Shown in pieces: positions 7,353-16,140 of a stretch of 64,000 bases of DNA (positions are counted from its first letter, which is position 1; each line of letters begins with the position of its first letter). The translations under genes and the position numbers were made by a program. This DNA comes from Ralstonia sp. A12 (GTDB lineage: Bacteria; Pseudomonadota; Gammaproteobacteria; Burkholderiales; Burkholderiaceae), in NCBI RefSeq assembly GCF_000801955.1, contig NZ_JSZO01000002.1, forward strand, positions 124,001-188,000, read 5' to 3'. The notes below the pieces were generated by a model, which was not told where the DNA came from, made no database searches, and saw only the letters and a list, made by a program, of their open reading frames with translations.

Positions 7353-8162
7353 CTATGCGGCGGGGCGCTCGGTCTCGCCGCACATCTGCCGTCGATAGCG
7401 CTCCGGCGAGAACCCAACCTGCTTGCGGAACATCGCAATGAAAGCCGAGGGCGTTCCGTAGCCGAGCGCTAACGCAATGTCCTGCACCGAGCAATCTTCC
7501 TTGAGCCACACCAGCGCCCGCAGCAGACGCACGCGGTTGCGCCATTGCACGAAGCTCATGCCGAGTTCGGTTTGAAAGCGGCGAGCGAGCGTGCGCTCGG
7601 TGCTGTGCACGCGCTCTGCCCAGGCTCTCAGCGTGGTGTTGTCAGCGGGGTCCAGCCGAATGGCCTGGAGGATGGGCTCGAGCTGGCGGTCATGGCTGTC
7701 GGGCAGATAGCTGTCAGTGTGCTCGGCGCGGGTGAGCAGTTCGAGCATCAGCTCGAACTGGCGCAAGTCCCATGCGTCTTGCATAACCGACACGCGGCGT
7801 GAGGCAAAGTCTTCAAACAGCGCGCGCACCAGCGGCGTTTGCGCAATCAGGCAGCCCTTGGCGGGCAGGCGTTCGGCCAGTGATTCGGCCACGTACACCG
7901 AGATGAAATCCGTCGCTTGCCGGATCGACGCGGAATGCGGCACGTTGGCCGGCACCCAGATCAGGTATTCCGCCGGCGCCGTCAGCTTGTGTGTGTCCAC
8001 GGTCGCCTCCATCAGGCCCAGGCTGATGCGGCAGAGCTGGCCCCACGGGTGGGTATGCGGCTCGATGGCGGTCTCGGGCTCGAAGTGGTCGTAGCGGAAG
8101 TAGAACGGCACGCCTTTGGGCACGCGCAGATCGGCTTCACGGTAGGCAGAGGCGGTGTACAT
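7353..8162 (-). CDS. AraC-family regulator with cupin sensor domain
   Basis: A 269-residue protein. The N-terminal cupin includes EPHTHPWGQL, LIWVPANVPHSA and other strand motifs. Two C-terminal helix-turn-helix units follow (TTLRAWAERVHSTERTLARRFQTELG; SVQDIALALGYGTPSAFIAMFRKQVG), then FSPERYRR. This is the layout of regulators such as NimR/YdfF that sense small compounds and act on a divergent exporter. A DMT/EamA transporter is divergent 97 bp away, matching that pattern. An AT-rich gap at 8163-8240 would hold both promoters. Confidence 0.9.
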   Translation of the reverse strand: MYTASAYREADLRVPKGVPFYFRYDHFEPETAIEPHTHPWGQLCRISLGLMEATVDTHKLTAPAEYLIWVPANVPHSASIRQATDFISVYVAESLAERLPAKGCLIAQTPLVRALFEDFASRRVSVMQDAWDLRQFELMLELLTRAEHTDSYLPDSHDRQLEPILQAIRLDPADNTTLRAWAERVHSTERTLARRFQTELGMSFVQWRNRVRLLRALVWLKEDCSVQDIALALGYGTPSAFIAMFRKQVGFSPERYRRQMCGETERPAA

Positions 8163-8259
8163 GTTGTCGCCTTTGATACGTCAGATTGTCTGATTTGCAT
8201 TATATGTTCCGAACCAGACATCACTACACTTCGGCCATCGTGTGACAACGGAGGCCGCA

Positions 8260-9153
8260 GTGCCTGTGCTGTATCCCCTGCTGGCGGTGTTGATTTGGGC
8301 CGCCAACACCATCGTTTCAAAGGCCGCGGCCGGTGTTCTGGACCCGGCGGCTATCTCGCTCTATCGCTGGCTGCTGGCGGCGTGCGTGCTCACGCCGTTC
8401 TGCGTGCGGCCACTGTGGCGTCAGCGCGCGGAGGTAGCGGCGCAACTGCCGCGCTTTGCTGTGCTCGCCTTGCTGGGCATGGTGATGTACCAGTGCCTGG
8501 CGTACTACGCCGCGCATAGCACCAGCGCCACCAACATGGGCGTGATCGGCGCGTTGATACCGATGCTGGGGCTCATCATCAACCTGGTGGTGTTCCGCCA
8601 GCCGGTGGGGGTGCAGGCGGTGACGGGCGTGGTGGTGTCGCTGCTGGGCGTGCTGTATCTGCTTGGCCGGGGGCATCCGGCCACGTTCCTCGACGGTGGC
8701 GTCAACCGCGGCGACGTGCTGATCCTCATTGGCGCGACCTCATACGCGCTGTACAACATCCTGTATCGACGCTGGGCGTTGCCGTTCGGGCAATGGCTCA
8801 ACCTGTATGTGCAGGTGCTGATCGCGGTGGTGTTTCTGGTGCCGTTGGCATTCACCGCGCAGAGTCTGGCGATTCCGCGTCAGGGCATCGGGCTCGTGGT
8901 GTTTGCGGGCATTGCTTCGTCGATTGCCGCGTCGTACTTGTGGATGCTGGGTTTGAAGCGCATCGGCAGCGAGCGGACGGCGGTACTGATGAACCTGATG
9001 CCTGTCTTTACGGCGGCCATGGCGGCGGTCATGCTGGGCGAGACCGTGCACGGCTACCACTGGGTCGGTGGCGGGCTTGTGCTGCTGGGTGTGAGTCTGG
9101 CGCAGGGCATAGTCCGCCTGCCGATGGGTCGCTCGGGATTGAGCGCCCGTTAG
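8260..9153 (+). CDS. EamA/DMT-superfamily transporter
   Basis: A 297-residue inner-membrane protein with ten predicted helices arranged as two five-helix EamA repeats. The first begins YPLLAVLIWAANTIVSKAAAG and contains YRWLLAACVL; the second begins RGDVLILIGATSYALYNILYRRW and contains SSIAASYLWMLGLKRIGSERTAVLMNLMPVF. Relatives export amino acids, purines or other metabolites. I chose the GTG at 8260 because GGAGG lies 5 nt upstream; a GTG at 8242 is also in frame. It is probably controlled by the divergent cupin-AraC regulator. The substrate is unknown. Confidence 0.88.
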   Translation: MPVLYPLLAVLIWAANTIVSKAAAGVLDPAAISLYRWLLAACVLTPFCVRPLWRQRAEVAAQLPRFAVLALLGMVMYQCLAYYAAHSTSATNMGVIGALIPMLGLIINLVVFRQPVGVQAVTGVVVSLLGVLYLLGRGHPATFLDGGVNRGDVLILIGATSYALYNILYRRWALPFGQWLNLYVQVLIAVVFLVPLAFTAQSLAIPRQGIGLVVFAGIASSIAASYLWMLGLKRIGSERTAVLMNLMPVFTAAMAAVMLGETVHGYHWVGGGLVLLGVSLAQGIVRLPMGRSGLSAR

Positions 9154-9203
9154 TTTTTTTCGGCCGCGAGGCGTGGGGGTTGGCGGTAAAATCGAACACA
9201 TTG

Positions 9204-9225
9204 ACGGGCGCGTGATTGCGCCCGT
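9204..9225. promoter_or_regulatory. 8-bp dyad upstream of LacI gene
   Basis: ACGGGCGC (9204-9211) and GCGCCCGT (9218-9225) form a perfect inverted repeat with a 6-nt spacer, ending 31 nt before the LacI start codon. It could be an autoregulatory operator, a terminator for the upstream transporter (no U-tract is visible) or a leader hairpin. Support is symmetry and position only. Confidence 0.35.
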
Positions 9226-9255
9226 TCCGTGTTCCAGAACCACACTCGCCAGACC

Positions 9256-10296
9256 ATGAAGCGCAACGCAGGAGCCGTCACCGTCGATGATGTTGCCGCG
9301 CATGCGGGCGTGTCCATCAAGACCGTCTCGCGCGTGTTGAACCACGAGCCCAACATCAGCGAGAAGACGCGCGCCAAGGTGGTCGAGGCGATGCAGACGC
9401 TCGACTATCGGCCCAACCCCGCCGCGCGGCGGTTGGCCAGCAAGCGCGCCGACATCATCGCGCTGGTCTACGACAACCCCTCCGACAACTACATCGTCAA
9501 CATCCAGCATGGCGCGCTCGAAGCTTGCCAGGCGCTCGACTACAGTCTGCTGCTCACGCCTTGCAACTACCGCGATCCGAACCTCGCCGAGCAGATCATC
9601 CAGAGCGTGCGCCAGCGCGCGCTGGCTGGGCTGATCCTGACGCCACCGGTGTCGGATGTGGCCTCGTTGGTGCATGCACTGGACGAGGCCGGTGTTGACT
9701 ACGTGCGGTTGGCGCCTGCCGATCGCCAGCACAAAGGTTTGTCCGTCAACACCGAAGACCGTGCCGCTGCACGGGATATGACGCTGCACCTGATCGGCCT
9801 GGGGCACCGCCGCATCGGCTTTGTGGTCTGCGACCCGGATCACGGCGCGGCATATCAGCGCGTGTTCGGCTACCGCGACGCGATGGCACAAGCGGGTATC
9901 GCCATCGATGAGCGACTGGTGGAGCAGGGTGAGCACTCGTTTGAATCCGGCGTGGCCTGCGCCGAGCGGCTGCTGTCATGCGAGCCGCGTCCGACCGCCA
10001 TCTTTGCTGGTAACGACGATATGGCTGCCGGTGTACTGCGCGTGGCGCAGGCGCGCGGCATCAAGGTGCCGGAAGAGCTTTCCATTTGCGGCTACGACGA
10101 TACGCCGCTCTCGCGCCAGCTCTGGCCGGCGCTCACCACCGTGCGCCAGCCGATTCAGGCGATGGCGCATGCTGCGGTCGAACAATTGATTGCCATCCAC
10201 CGCCCGCATTTGCCCGGGCTGAAGCCGCATTCGGTGCACGAGAATCTGCAGTACGAACTGGTGATTCGTGAGTCGACTTGCCCGCCAATGCGCTGA
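9256..10296 (+). CDS. LacI-family transcriptional regulator without adjacent target
   Basis: A 346-residue LacI/GalR protein. The headpiece reads VTVDDVAAHAGVSIKTVSRVLNHEPNISEKT and the hinge helix NPAARRLASKRA. The effector domain has typical motifs (YIVNIQHGALEACQALDYSLLLTPC; GHRRIGFVVCDPDHG; PTAIFAGNDDMAAGVLR; SICGYDDTPLSRQLWPALTTVRQP). The start at 9256 (MKRNAG) places the headpiece at the normal distance; a GTG nine codons upstream is possible. The VSIKTVSRVLN type of headpiece occurs in regulators of glucoside and TonB/OMP sugar uptake. No sugar gene adjoins it, but two TGACAnCGnTGTCA sites occur upstream of the oprB gene about 8.5 kb away. Linking them is inference. Confidence 0.92.
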   Translation: MKRNAGAVTVDDVAAHAGVSIKTVSRVLNHEPNISEKTRAKVVEAMQTLDYRPNPAARRLASKRADIIALVYDNPSDNYIVNIQHGALEACQALDYSLLLTPCNYRDPNLAEQIIQSVRQRALAGLILTPPVSDVASLVHALDEAGVDYVRLAPADRQHKGLSVNTEDRAAARDMTLHLIGLGHRRIGFVVCDPDHGAAYQRVFGYRDAMAQAGIAIDERLVEQGEHSFESGVACAERLLSCEPRPTAIFAGNDDMAAGVLRVAQARGIKVPEELSICGYDDTPLSRQLWPALTTVRQPIQAMAHAAVEQLIAIHRPHLPGLKPHSVHENLQYELVIRESTCPPMR

Positions 10297-10807
10297 AGTG
10301 TTGGGGTAAGCCGCGTTGGCGTATCCCTCAGGCTTTCGACATTTCGATATCAACCCGACGCAGCAGTTGCACTGGGGGGGGCTTCAACCCATCTTCCGGA
10401 TTTCGGAGGGGCTGGGTGGGTATTTGGAAAGAAATTTTAATTTTTCTTTAATTTTTCTGTATTTTTAATTGTTCCTTAATTATTCGAAATTTTTTCTGCT
10501 CTAGCTAATCGTAGATCTTGATGTTTGGAATAAAAATATCGAAAATTGCCTATCGTTGGCTGGGCGGCATCTGAGAGCAGTGACGGAAGAATCAATGCGT
10601 GTAGTTCCGTCGAATCGCCCCTTCACTCGCGCAGCGAGCCACCAATCTACAACGTCTTCTTGGCTACATGGTGAGTGATGGTTCGAGAGGCTAGCCAACA
10701 GCGCAAGAGCACCCAAGGGAATAACAAAGCAGAGCATCGCAAGCTGCAAGCGATCTTGGGTGCGGTTGTTTGCCAATGATTGGCTACTTTCAGTAGGGGC
10801 GGAAGTG
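10297..10807. other. 511-bp intergenic region with AT-rich block and 11-bp tandem repeat
   Basis: From about 10422 to 10497 the sequence is strongly AT-rich, in sharp contrast with its surroundings. It contains a perfect tandem duplication of TTTAATTTTTC (10436-10446 and 10447-10457). It precedes the Wzz-like gene and probably holds its promoter and a binding site for H-NS-type silencers. Small open frames on both strands have no ribosome site or family texture, and I do not call them genes. Confidence 0.6.
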
Positions 10808-12037
10808 ATGAAAAACGACACTGCAGTAGTACAGCAGGAAGATCTTTTGAGCATTGATTTGAAAGATCCGGTATCGCGTTGCTGGGAGTTGCGCCGGCAA
10901 GTGCTTCTTTTTGCGACTGCTTTTTTCGTGTTGTTTTTTGTGCTGTCTTTCTGGGTTGGCCGTCAGTATTCCAGTGAAGGTTTCCTGCGTGCTCCTCGCA
11001 AGTTTGCGGAGTACAACGTTCAAAAAGCAGCGTTTGGGGATCGTGAGGCGCTGCGCCGCTACCTTGAAGTGAACAAGAAACTCGACGATCCGAACGGTCG
11101 CTATTTGCTTGGGGCGCTGAGTGAGCGCTTTGTGCAGGCACATCTCAAGGCTGTCCTGCCATTGTCGAAAGACGATCTGCGTTTCATTGCCGATGCAAAA
11201 GGTACTCTCGAAGCCGTCGGCATCTTGGGTTTCTCGATCACCTTCAAGGATCAAGTAGCGGAAAATGCCCAAGCGCGCGTCCAACTGCTAGGTGACTTCG
11301 TCAAAGACACCATGCTGAGCGAGGATCTGCTCGATGCGATCTACACGAAAGTTGGTGAAACCAAAGCGAAGAAGCAACAGATCGACAACCAGATCATCCA
11401 GAAACGGTTGGCGTTGGCTCAAGCAACTGCCCGACTCGATGCTGCCCGCACCATAGCGGGTAAGTATCCAGAAGCCTCCAGAATGGAGGCGCGCCAGTTG
11501 CTTTCGACGGGCAACGACAAGGACTCGGTGCGTTACTTGTCTCCAATGGCGCAGCTTGTTGGAGTGGAGACCGAGATCGCCGATTTAAAGTCTCAACTCG
11601 CCCTGTTGGAGCGCGACGCTGAGCAGAATGCGCTGCGCAACGAGTTCTTGGAACGGATTGACCGGCGCAGCCGACAGGCGCAGACCGGCAATGGTCTGCT
11701 GGCTGAGTTCGTGAAGATCGGCCAGGACGTCTTCAAGGGCAAGAATCTTCAGGACGACAAGACGCGTGAGGTTTACAACCAGATCATGCTGGTCGCCGAG
11801 CAGATGCGCACCAAGCATATTTCGGAAGCGCGATTCGTGTCGGGCCCCACGTTGCCGGACACGCGTTCTGGCCCAGGTGCCCTGGTTCTGGCCCTGTTGT
11901 CGCTGATTGGCGGGATTGTGCTGGCGTCCGGGATCACGTTGTTGGTGGACAAAGTACGCAAGCCGAATACTGCCGATACTGAACAAGACGAAGAGATCGG
12001 CCACGAAGATGATCTGCGGCCAGTTCGCGCCGCCTGA
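10808..12037 (+). CDS. Wzz-like polysaccharide co-polymerase / chain-length determinant-type protein
   Basis: A 409-residue inner-membrane protein with the Wzz/PCP layout: cytoplasmic N-terminus, helix 1 at about residues 31-51 (LLFATAFFVLFFVLSFWVG), a large periplasmic part with long coiled-coil stretches (about 190-310, with QQIDNQIIQKRLALAQATARLDAA), and helix 2 near the C-terminus (VLALLSLIGGIVLASGITLLV) preceded by a Pro/Gly segment (GPTLPDTRSGPGA). Such proteins set polymer length in O-antigen, capsule or exopolysaccharide export. No glycosyltransferase, Wzx/Wzy or tyrosine-kinase domain is nearby, so it is an orphan. Codon use is less GC-biased than in its neighbours and the promoter region is AT-rich, both suggesting transfer. 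The start at 10808 gives a compact N-terminus. Confidence 0.7.
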   Translation: MKNDTAVVQQEDLLSIDLKDPVSRCWELRRQVLLFATAFFVLFFVLSFWVGRQYSSEGFLRAPRKFAEYNVQKAAFGDREALRRYLEVNKKLDDPNGRYLLGALSERFVQAHLKAVLPLSKDDLRFIADAKGTLEAVGILGFSITFKDQVAENAQARVQLLGDFVKDTMLSEDLLDAIYTKVGETKAKKQQIDNQIIQKRLALAQATARLDAARTIAGKYPEASRMEARQLLSTGNDKDSVRYLSPMAQLVGVETEIADLKSQLALLERDAEQNALRNEFLERIDRRSRQAQTGNGLLAEFVKIGQDVFKGKNLQDDKTREVYNQIMLVAEQMRTKHISEARFVSGPTLPDTRSGPGALVLALLSLIGGIVLASGITLLVDKVRKPNTADTEQDEEIGHEDDLRPVRAA

Positions 12038-12052
12038 TTTCTCAGCGTCAAA

Positions 12053-12083
12053 AAAAGCCCGGCTACCATGCCGGGCTTTTTTC
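12053..12083. terminator. Bidirectional intrinsic terminator
   Basis: AAAGCCCGGC (12054-12063) and GCCGGGCTTT (12071-12080) form a perfect 10-bp stem with a 7-nt loop. A-tract and T-tract flank it on both sides, so it can terminate the Wzz-like gene on the plus strand and the convergent oxidoreductase gene on the minus strand. Confidence 0.9.
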
Positions 12084-12090
12084 ATATGGG

Positions 12091-13017
12091 CTACTGCGTG
12101 TTCTTGATCAACGCGTACAAATCATCCTGCGGGTCATAGCCGATCAGCTTGCGGCCGTTTTCAAGGCCCCAATCCATATCGCGGTTGTTCGATACGCCGT
12201 TCACGACGATGGCGGGCGCCGGCCAGTCCGCCGGGTCCGCGGTGACGGCGCAGAGGAACAACTGCCGCAGATCGTTGTTCGACAACCACATGTTGCGGAA
12301 CCAGCGCAGCGCGATGCGGCTGGCCTCATCAGGCACTTCGGTGGGTACGGGCGTGTCGGCGGTGCCGGAGTAGTTGATGTCGTTCGGGTCGTTTTCGTCT
12401 GGCAGTGCCCAACCGATGCGCAGTGACACGATTGACAGCTTGCCGCCTGCCGCTGCCGATACGGTACCCACTGCCTTGCACAGCCGTTCGCCCATTGCCT
12501 TGGACGTGCCATAGGCAAGCGAGTAGACGTCTTCGATGCCGTTGTTCCAGCGTGTGCCGGGTGCCGGAGCCAGCTCGGCGGTGAGTTGGCCTGGGCCGAT
12601 GGTGCCGGCCAGCGGTTGATCCTTGTACGCGCCCATCGCATGGTTGGACGAGGTGAACACGAAGCGCCGCACGCCACGCGTGGCGGCTGCCTCCAGCACG
12701 TTGAGCGTCATGCCGTACGAGGCCAGCGCCTGTTCCCACGTTGCGTCGGGTGTGGAGTGGATGGCGGCCAGGTGGATGACGGCATCGACGTTGTTCAACA
12801 ACTCGGTCCACGCGCCGTCGGCTTGCGTGAGGTCTGCCACCACCCAGCGGAAACGCTCGGCTGCCTGCGGCGAGAATGCGACGTTCTGTTCGACCCAGTC
12901 GACGCCGATGATGGACGTGCACCACGGGGTGGAAGCGAGCGCCTCGACGACCTTGCGGCCCAGGTTGCCGGCCACGCCGGTGACGAGTACGCGAGCGGGG
13001 GTTTGGTAGTCAGCCAC
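12091..13017 (-). CDS. NAD(P)-dependent epimerase/dehydratase, uronate-dehydrogenase-like
   Basis: A 308-residue extended SDR. The N-terminal VLVTGVAGNLGRKVVEAL is the NAD-binding TGxxGxxG loop, FVFTSSNHAMGAY carries the catalytic Ser region, and YGTSKAMGERL gives the Tyr and Lys. The pattern SSNHxxGxY with YGxSK resembles uronate dehydrogenase (Udh), which oxidises D-galacturonate or D-glucuronate to the aldaro-lactone; related enzymes act on other sugars. This copy is about 30 residues longer than typical Udh. It faces the xylose-type transporter operon across a repeat-rich gap and is on the same strand. A role in oxidising an imported sugar acid is inference; the SDR class is secure. Confidence 0.75.
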   Translation of the reverse strand: MADYQTPARVLVTGVAGNLGRKVVEALASTPWCTSIIGVDWVEQNVAFSPQAAERFRWVVADLTQADGAWTELLNNVDAVIHLAAIHSTPDATWEQALASYGMTLNVLEAAATRGVRRFVFTSSNHAMGAYKDQPLAGTIGPGQLTAELAPAPGTRWNNGIEDVYSLAYGTSKAMGERLCKAVGTVSAAAGGKLSIVSLRIGWALPDENDPNDINYSGTADTPVPTEVPDEASRIALRWFRNMWLSNNDLRQLFLCAVTADPADWPAPAIVVNGVSNNRDMDWGLENGRKLIGYDPQDDLYALIKNTQ

Positions 13018-13334
13018 GATGTTGGATCTTATCTGGGGTGAGGTGTGTGGTTGGGGTTTGGGCTTGGTGGTCCATCCCCCGTTTCGTGCCCTGCCGGGCC
13101 CGACTCACTTTCTTTGTCTTGCCAAAGAAAGTAAGCAAAGAAAGGCGCGCCCGAGATGGCGAAAGCCTCCTTGAATGTCCGTAACCGGGCGGAGACGGGG
13201 AAAACTCGCTTCGCTCAGACAGTTCCCCGTCTTTTTTCCGCACGCTTACAAAAATTCAAGGCGCCATCAAGGGCAGGAACGTCAACGGCCAAACCGTCTT
13301 GGTGCTTGTGTTGGCGCCCGGGCATGTGCGTGCT
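13018..13334. repeat. Dispersed-repeat-like intergenic block with strong hairpin
   Basis: The 317-bp gap contains CTTTCTTTG (13108-13116) and CAAAGAAAG (13123-13131), a perfect 9-bp stem with a 6-nt loop, within a longer motif running from about CCCGACTCACTTTCTTTG to AAGGCGCGCCCGAG, then a GAACTCGCTTCGCTCAGACAG-type segment. I recall blocks of this kind recurring between genes in Ralstonia, Cupriavidus and Xanthomonas genomes, often mis-called as short hypothetical proteins. Copy number cannot be tested within one window, where it occurs once. It separates the oxidoreductase from the xylH gene. Confidence 0.55.
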
Positions 13335-14534
13335 TTAACCGCGATTCGAGCCGGACAAGACATCGATCCACACCGCCAGCACCAGCACGACGCCCTTGAC
13401 GATCATCTGCCAGGAGGCATCGACGTTCATCTGCTGCATGCCGTTGTCGAGGCTGGCCATGACCAGCGCGCCGATCAGTGCGCCGTACACCGTGCCCGAG
13501 CCGCCGCGCATCGACGTGCCGCCGATGAAGCAGGCAGAAATCGCATCCAGCTCGCCGCCCACGCCGGCCGAGGGCGAACCCGCCGCCGAACGCGCTGTGG
13601 TGATGATGCCCGCGCAGGCGCACATCAGGCCCATCAGCACGAACACCAGCAGCTTGACGCGGCTCACGTTCACGCCTGAGAGGCGCGTCGCTTCCATGTT
13701 GCCGCCCACTGCGTAGACGTGGCGGCCGAACACGGTTTGCGTGGCCACGTACGAGAACACCGCCAGCAGCACCAGCAGGATCAGCACCGGCAGCGGCACG
13801 CCGTTGGCCTGGTTGAGCACGGCGACAAAACCGAACGATGCCGCCGCAATGGCCAGCAGCTTGAGGCCATCGGCCCACAGCGGTGTGAGTGCGAGCTGCA
13901 GGCGGGCGCGCTCGCTGCGGCGGCGCACGGTCAGCACGACAGCCATGGCGACGATGACGGCCGCCAGCGACCACGCCATCCACGCTGGCACGAAGCTCTG
14001 CGCGATGTTGACGAGATCATCGGGCACCGGGGCGATGGTCACGCTGTCGGTACTCCACTGCAGCACGCCGCGGAAGGCCAGCATGCCGCCCAGCCCGACG
14101 ATGAACGATGGCACGCGCAACTTGGTCGTGATGAAGCCGTTGAACGCACCGATGGCCGCACCCGCTGCGAGCACCGTGCCCACCGCCAACCAGGTGTTCC
14201 ACCCGAGGTTGACCGTGAGGATGGCGACCAGCCCGCCCAGCAAGCCGAGCAGCGAGCCGACCGAGAGATCGATCTCCCCCGCGATGATGACGAACACCAT
14301 GCCGCAGGCCAGCATGCCCGTCACCGACATCTGCAGGAACAGGTTGGAAATGCTGTTGGGCTTGAGGAACGTGCCGTTGGTCTGGAAGTAGAAGAAGATC
14401 CAGATGAGCGCCACGGCCAGCAGCAGGGCCAGCACCTTGTAGCGCACGAACAGTTGCTGGATGGCACGGCTGTCCAGACGCGGACCACCGCCGCCACCTT
14501 GGCGGGCGAGTTGAGATTGCAGGATGTTCGACAT
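13335..14534 (-). CDS. xylH: Xylose-type ABC transporter permease
   Basis: A 399-residue inner-membrane permease of the monosaccharide (CUT2) ABC class, with about ten helices. Motifs include GMVFVIIAGEIDLSVGSLLGLLGG, the EAA-like permease signature, FIVGLGGMLAFRGV, and the C-terminal ISACFIGGTSMRGGSGTVYGALIGALVMASLDNGM. Length and the MRGGxGTVxGAxIGALxMASxDNGM ending match XylH. The start at 14534 lies 14 nt after the xylG stop; a start at 14576 would overlap xylG. It is third in the xylF-xylG-xylH operon. Actual substrate could be xylose or another aldose such as arabinose or galactose. Confidence 0.9.
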   Translation of the reverse strand: MSNILQSQLARQGGGGGPRLDSRAIQQLFVRYKVLALLLAVALIWIFFYFQTNGTFLKPNSISNLFLQMSVTGMLACGMVFVIIAGEIDLSVGSLLGLLGGLVAILTVNLGWNTWLAVGTVLAAGAAIGAFNGFITTKLRVPSFIVGLGGMLAFRGVLQWSTDSVTIAPVPDDLVNIAQSFVPAWMAWSLAAVIVAMAVVLTVRRRSERARLQLALTPLWADGLKLLAIAAASFGFVAVLNQANGVPLPVLILLVLLAVFSYVATQTVFGRHVYAVGGNMEATRLSGVNVSRVKLLVFVLMGLMCACAGIITTARSAAGSPSAGVGGELDAISACFIGGTSMRGGSGTVYGALIGALVMASLDNGMQQMNVDASWQMIVKGVVLVLAVWIDVLSGSNRG

Positions 14535-14547
14535 GGCGAAGCTCTGT

Positions 14548-16095
14548 TCAGGCAGCTTGGGGCTGCGGTTCAGCATGGATGGCAGCAGCCAGGATGCGCT
14601 CCTGGGTCAGGCCTTGGTTGACGAAGTCGCCACGCAGTTGGCCTTCGCCCATGACCAGGACACGATCGCTCATGCCCAGGATTTCCGGCATCTCGGAAGA
14701 GACCATGATGATTGCCACGCCGCTGGCGGCCAGGTCGGCAATCATCTTGTAGATGTCGTACTTGGAGCCGACGTCCACGCCGCGTGTGGGTTCGTCGAGG
14801 ATGAGCACCTTTGGCATGGCCAGCACCATCTTCGTGACGACAGCCTTTTGCTGATTGCCGCCCGAGAGGCTGGCGATGGACAGCGCCGGGCTGGCGGTCT
14901 TGATGCGCAGGCGCTTGATTTCGCGGTCAACGGTGATGAGTTCTGCGCCCTTGTCGACGCGCAGACCACGTGCGTACTGCGCCAGCGTGGCGAGCGTGAT
15001 GTTCTCGCCCACGGCCATCAGCGGCACGATGCCGTGGCGCTTGCGGTCTTCGGGGACGAGGCAGATGCCGTTGGCAATCGCTTGTGCCGGCGTGTTCACC
15101 TTGACGGGCTTGCCGTCCATGATGATCTCGGCACTGGAGCGGCCGGGGTAGGCGCCGAACAGTGCCGACACCATCTCCGTGCGCCCCGCGCCAACCAGGC
15201 CTGCAATGCCGAGGATCTCGCCGCGGCGTACGGCAAAGCTCACGTTGTCGGCACGTTTGCGGTTGGGGTTGCTGACGTCCCAGCAGGTGACGTTGCGCGC
15301 TTCCAGCACGACTTCGCCCACGGTGTGTTCCACCTTGGGGAAGAGTGAAGTCATCTCGCGGCCGACCATCATCGTGATGATGTTGTCGATGGTCATGTCA
15401 GCGGCGGGACGCGTGCCGATGTGCTTGCCGTCACGGATGACCGTGATGGTGTCGCACACGCGCTTCACCTCATCGAGCTTGTGCGAGATGTAGACGCACG
15501 CGACGCCGCTACGCTTGAGGTCTTCGATGATGGAAAGCAGCACCTCGATTTCCTTGGCGCTGAGCGACGACGTCGGCTCATCCAGGATCAACAGGCGCGC
15601 GTTCTTGGCGAGCGCCTTGGCAATTTCGAAGAGCTGCTGGTGGCCGCTGCCGTAGTTCATCACGGGCGCGGCCACGTTCACGTCGGTCAGGCGCAGGCGA
15701 GCGAGGAGGGCTTCGGCCTTGGCGTGCATGGCGTCGTAGTCCATGCGGCCCCCCGGCTTGGTGATCTCGTTGCCGAGGAAGATGTTCTCCGTGACGGAGA
15801 GCTGCTGCACCAGCATCAGTTCCTGATGGATGATGACGATGCCTGCACGCTCGCTGTCGCGCACGGAATGCGCGCGCAGCGGTGTGCCTTCCCATTCGAT
15901 CTCGCCCTCGAAGGTGCCGTAGGGGTAGACCCCCGACAGCACCTTCATGAGGGTGGATTTCCCGGCGCCGTTCTCCCCGCACAAACCGACGCATTCACCC
16001 GGCTGTACTGCCAGGCTCACGCCGTCGAGCGCGCGCACACCGGAGAACGACTTCACGATGTTGCGCATCTCGAACAGGGTGCCGTTACTGCTCAT
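14548..16095 (-). CDS. xylG: Xylose-type ABC transporter ATPase with two nucleotide-binding domains
   Basis: A 515-residue protein with two fused ABC domains, as in XylG/RbsA/MglA. Domain 1 has Walker [10 protein letters not shown], Walker [12 protein letters not shown] and an unusual signature region [16 protein letters not shown] where LSxGQ is expected; the related XylG pattern LGVGQQQ is also degenerate. Domain 2 has a degenerate Walker A ([10 protein letters not shown]), signature [15 protein letters not shown] and Walker [17 protein letters not shown]. The start at 16095 has GGAGG upstream. It powers XylH and receives sugar from XylF. Confidence 0.93.
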   Translation of the reverse strand: MSSNGTLFEMRNIVKSFSGVRALDGVSLAVQPGECVGLCGENGAGKSTLMKVLSGVYPYGTFEGEIEWEGTPLRAHSVRDSERAGIVIIHQELMLVQQLSVTENIFLGNEITKPGGRMDYDAMHAKAEALLARLRLTDVNVAAPVMNYGSGHQQLFEIAKALAKNARLLILDEPTSSLSAKEIEVLLSIIEDLKRSGVACVYISHKLDEVKRVCDTITVIRDGKHIGTRPAADMTIDNIITMMVGREMTSLFPKVEHTVGEVVLEARNVTCWDVSNPNRKRADNVSFAVRRGEILGIAGLVGAGRTEMVSALFGAYPGRSSAEIIMDGKPVKVNTPAQAIANGICLVPEDRKRHGIVPLMAVGENITLATLAQYARGLRVDKGAELITVDREIKRLRIKTASPALSIASLSGGNQQKAVVTKMVLAMPKVLILDEPTRGVDVGSKYDIYKMIADLAASGVAIIMVSSEMPEILGMSDRVLVMGEGQLRGDFVNQGLTQERILAAAIHAEPQPQAA

Positions 16096-16140
16096 GGCTG
16101 CCTCCTACGTACTACGACTGACGACAACTGCATCGACCGC

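Noticed and set aside
9204-9225. A firm operator call for the LacI gene at 9256.
   Set aside because: The dyad lacks the central CG step and pattern of LacI operators and does not match the oprB sites, so it is kept only as a low-confidence element.
10501-11141. Minus-strand open frames overlapping the start of the Wzz-like gene.
   Set aside because: They have no ribosome site and overlap a gene with clear membrane and coiled-coil features.
13010-13338. Short open frames inside the repeat-like block.
   Set aside because: Their Ser/Arg-rich translations follow from the repeat itself; I treat the block as non-coding DNA.
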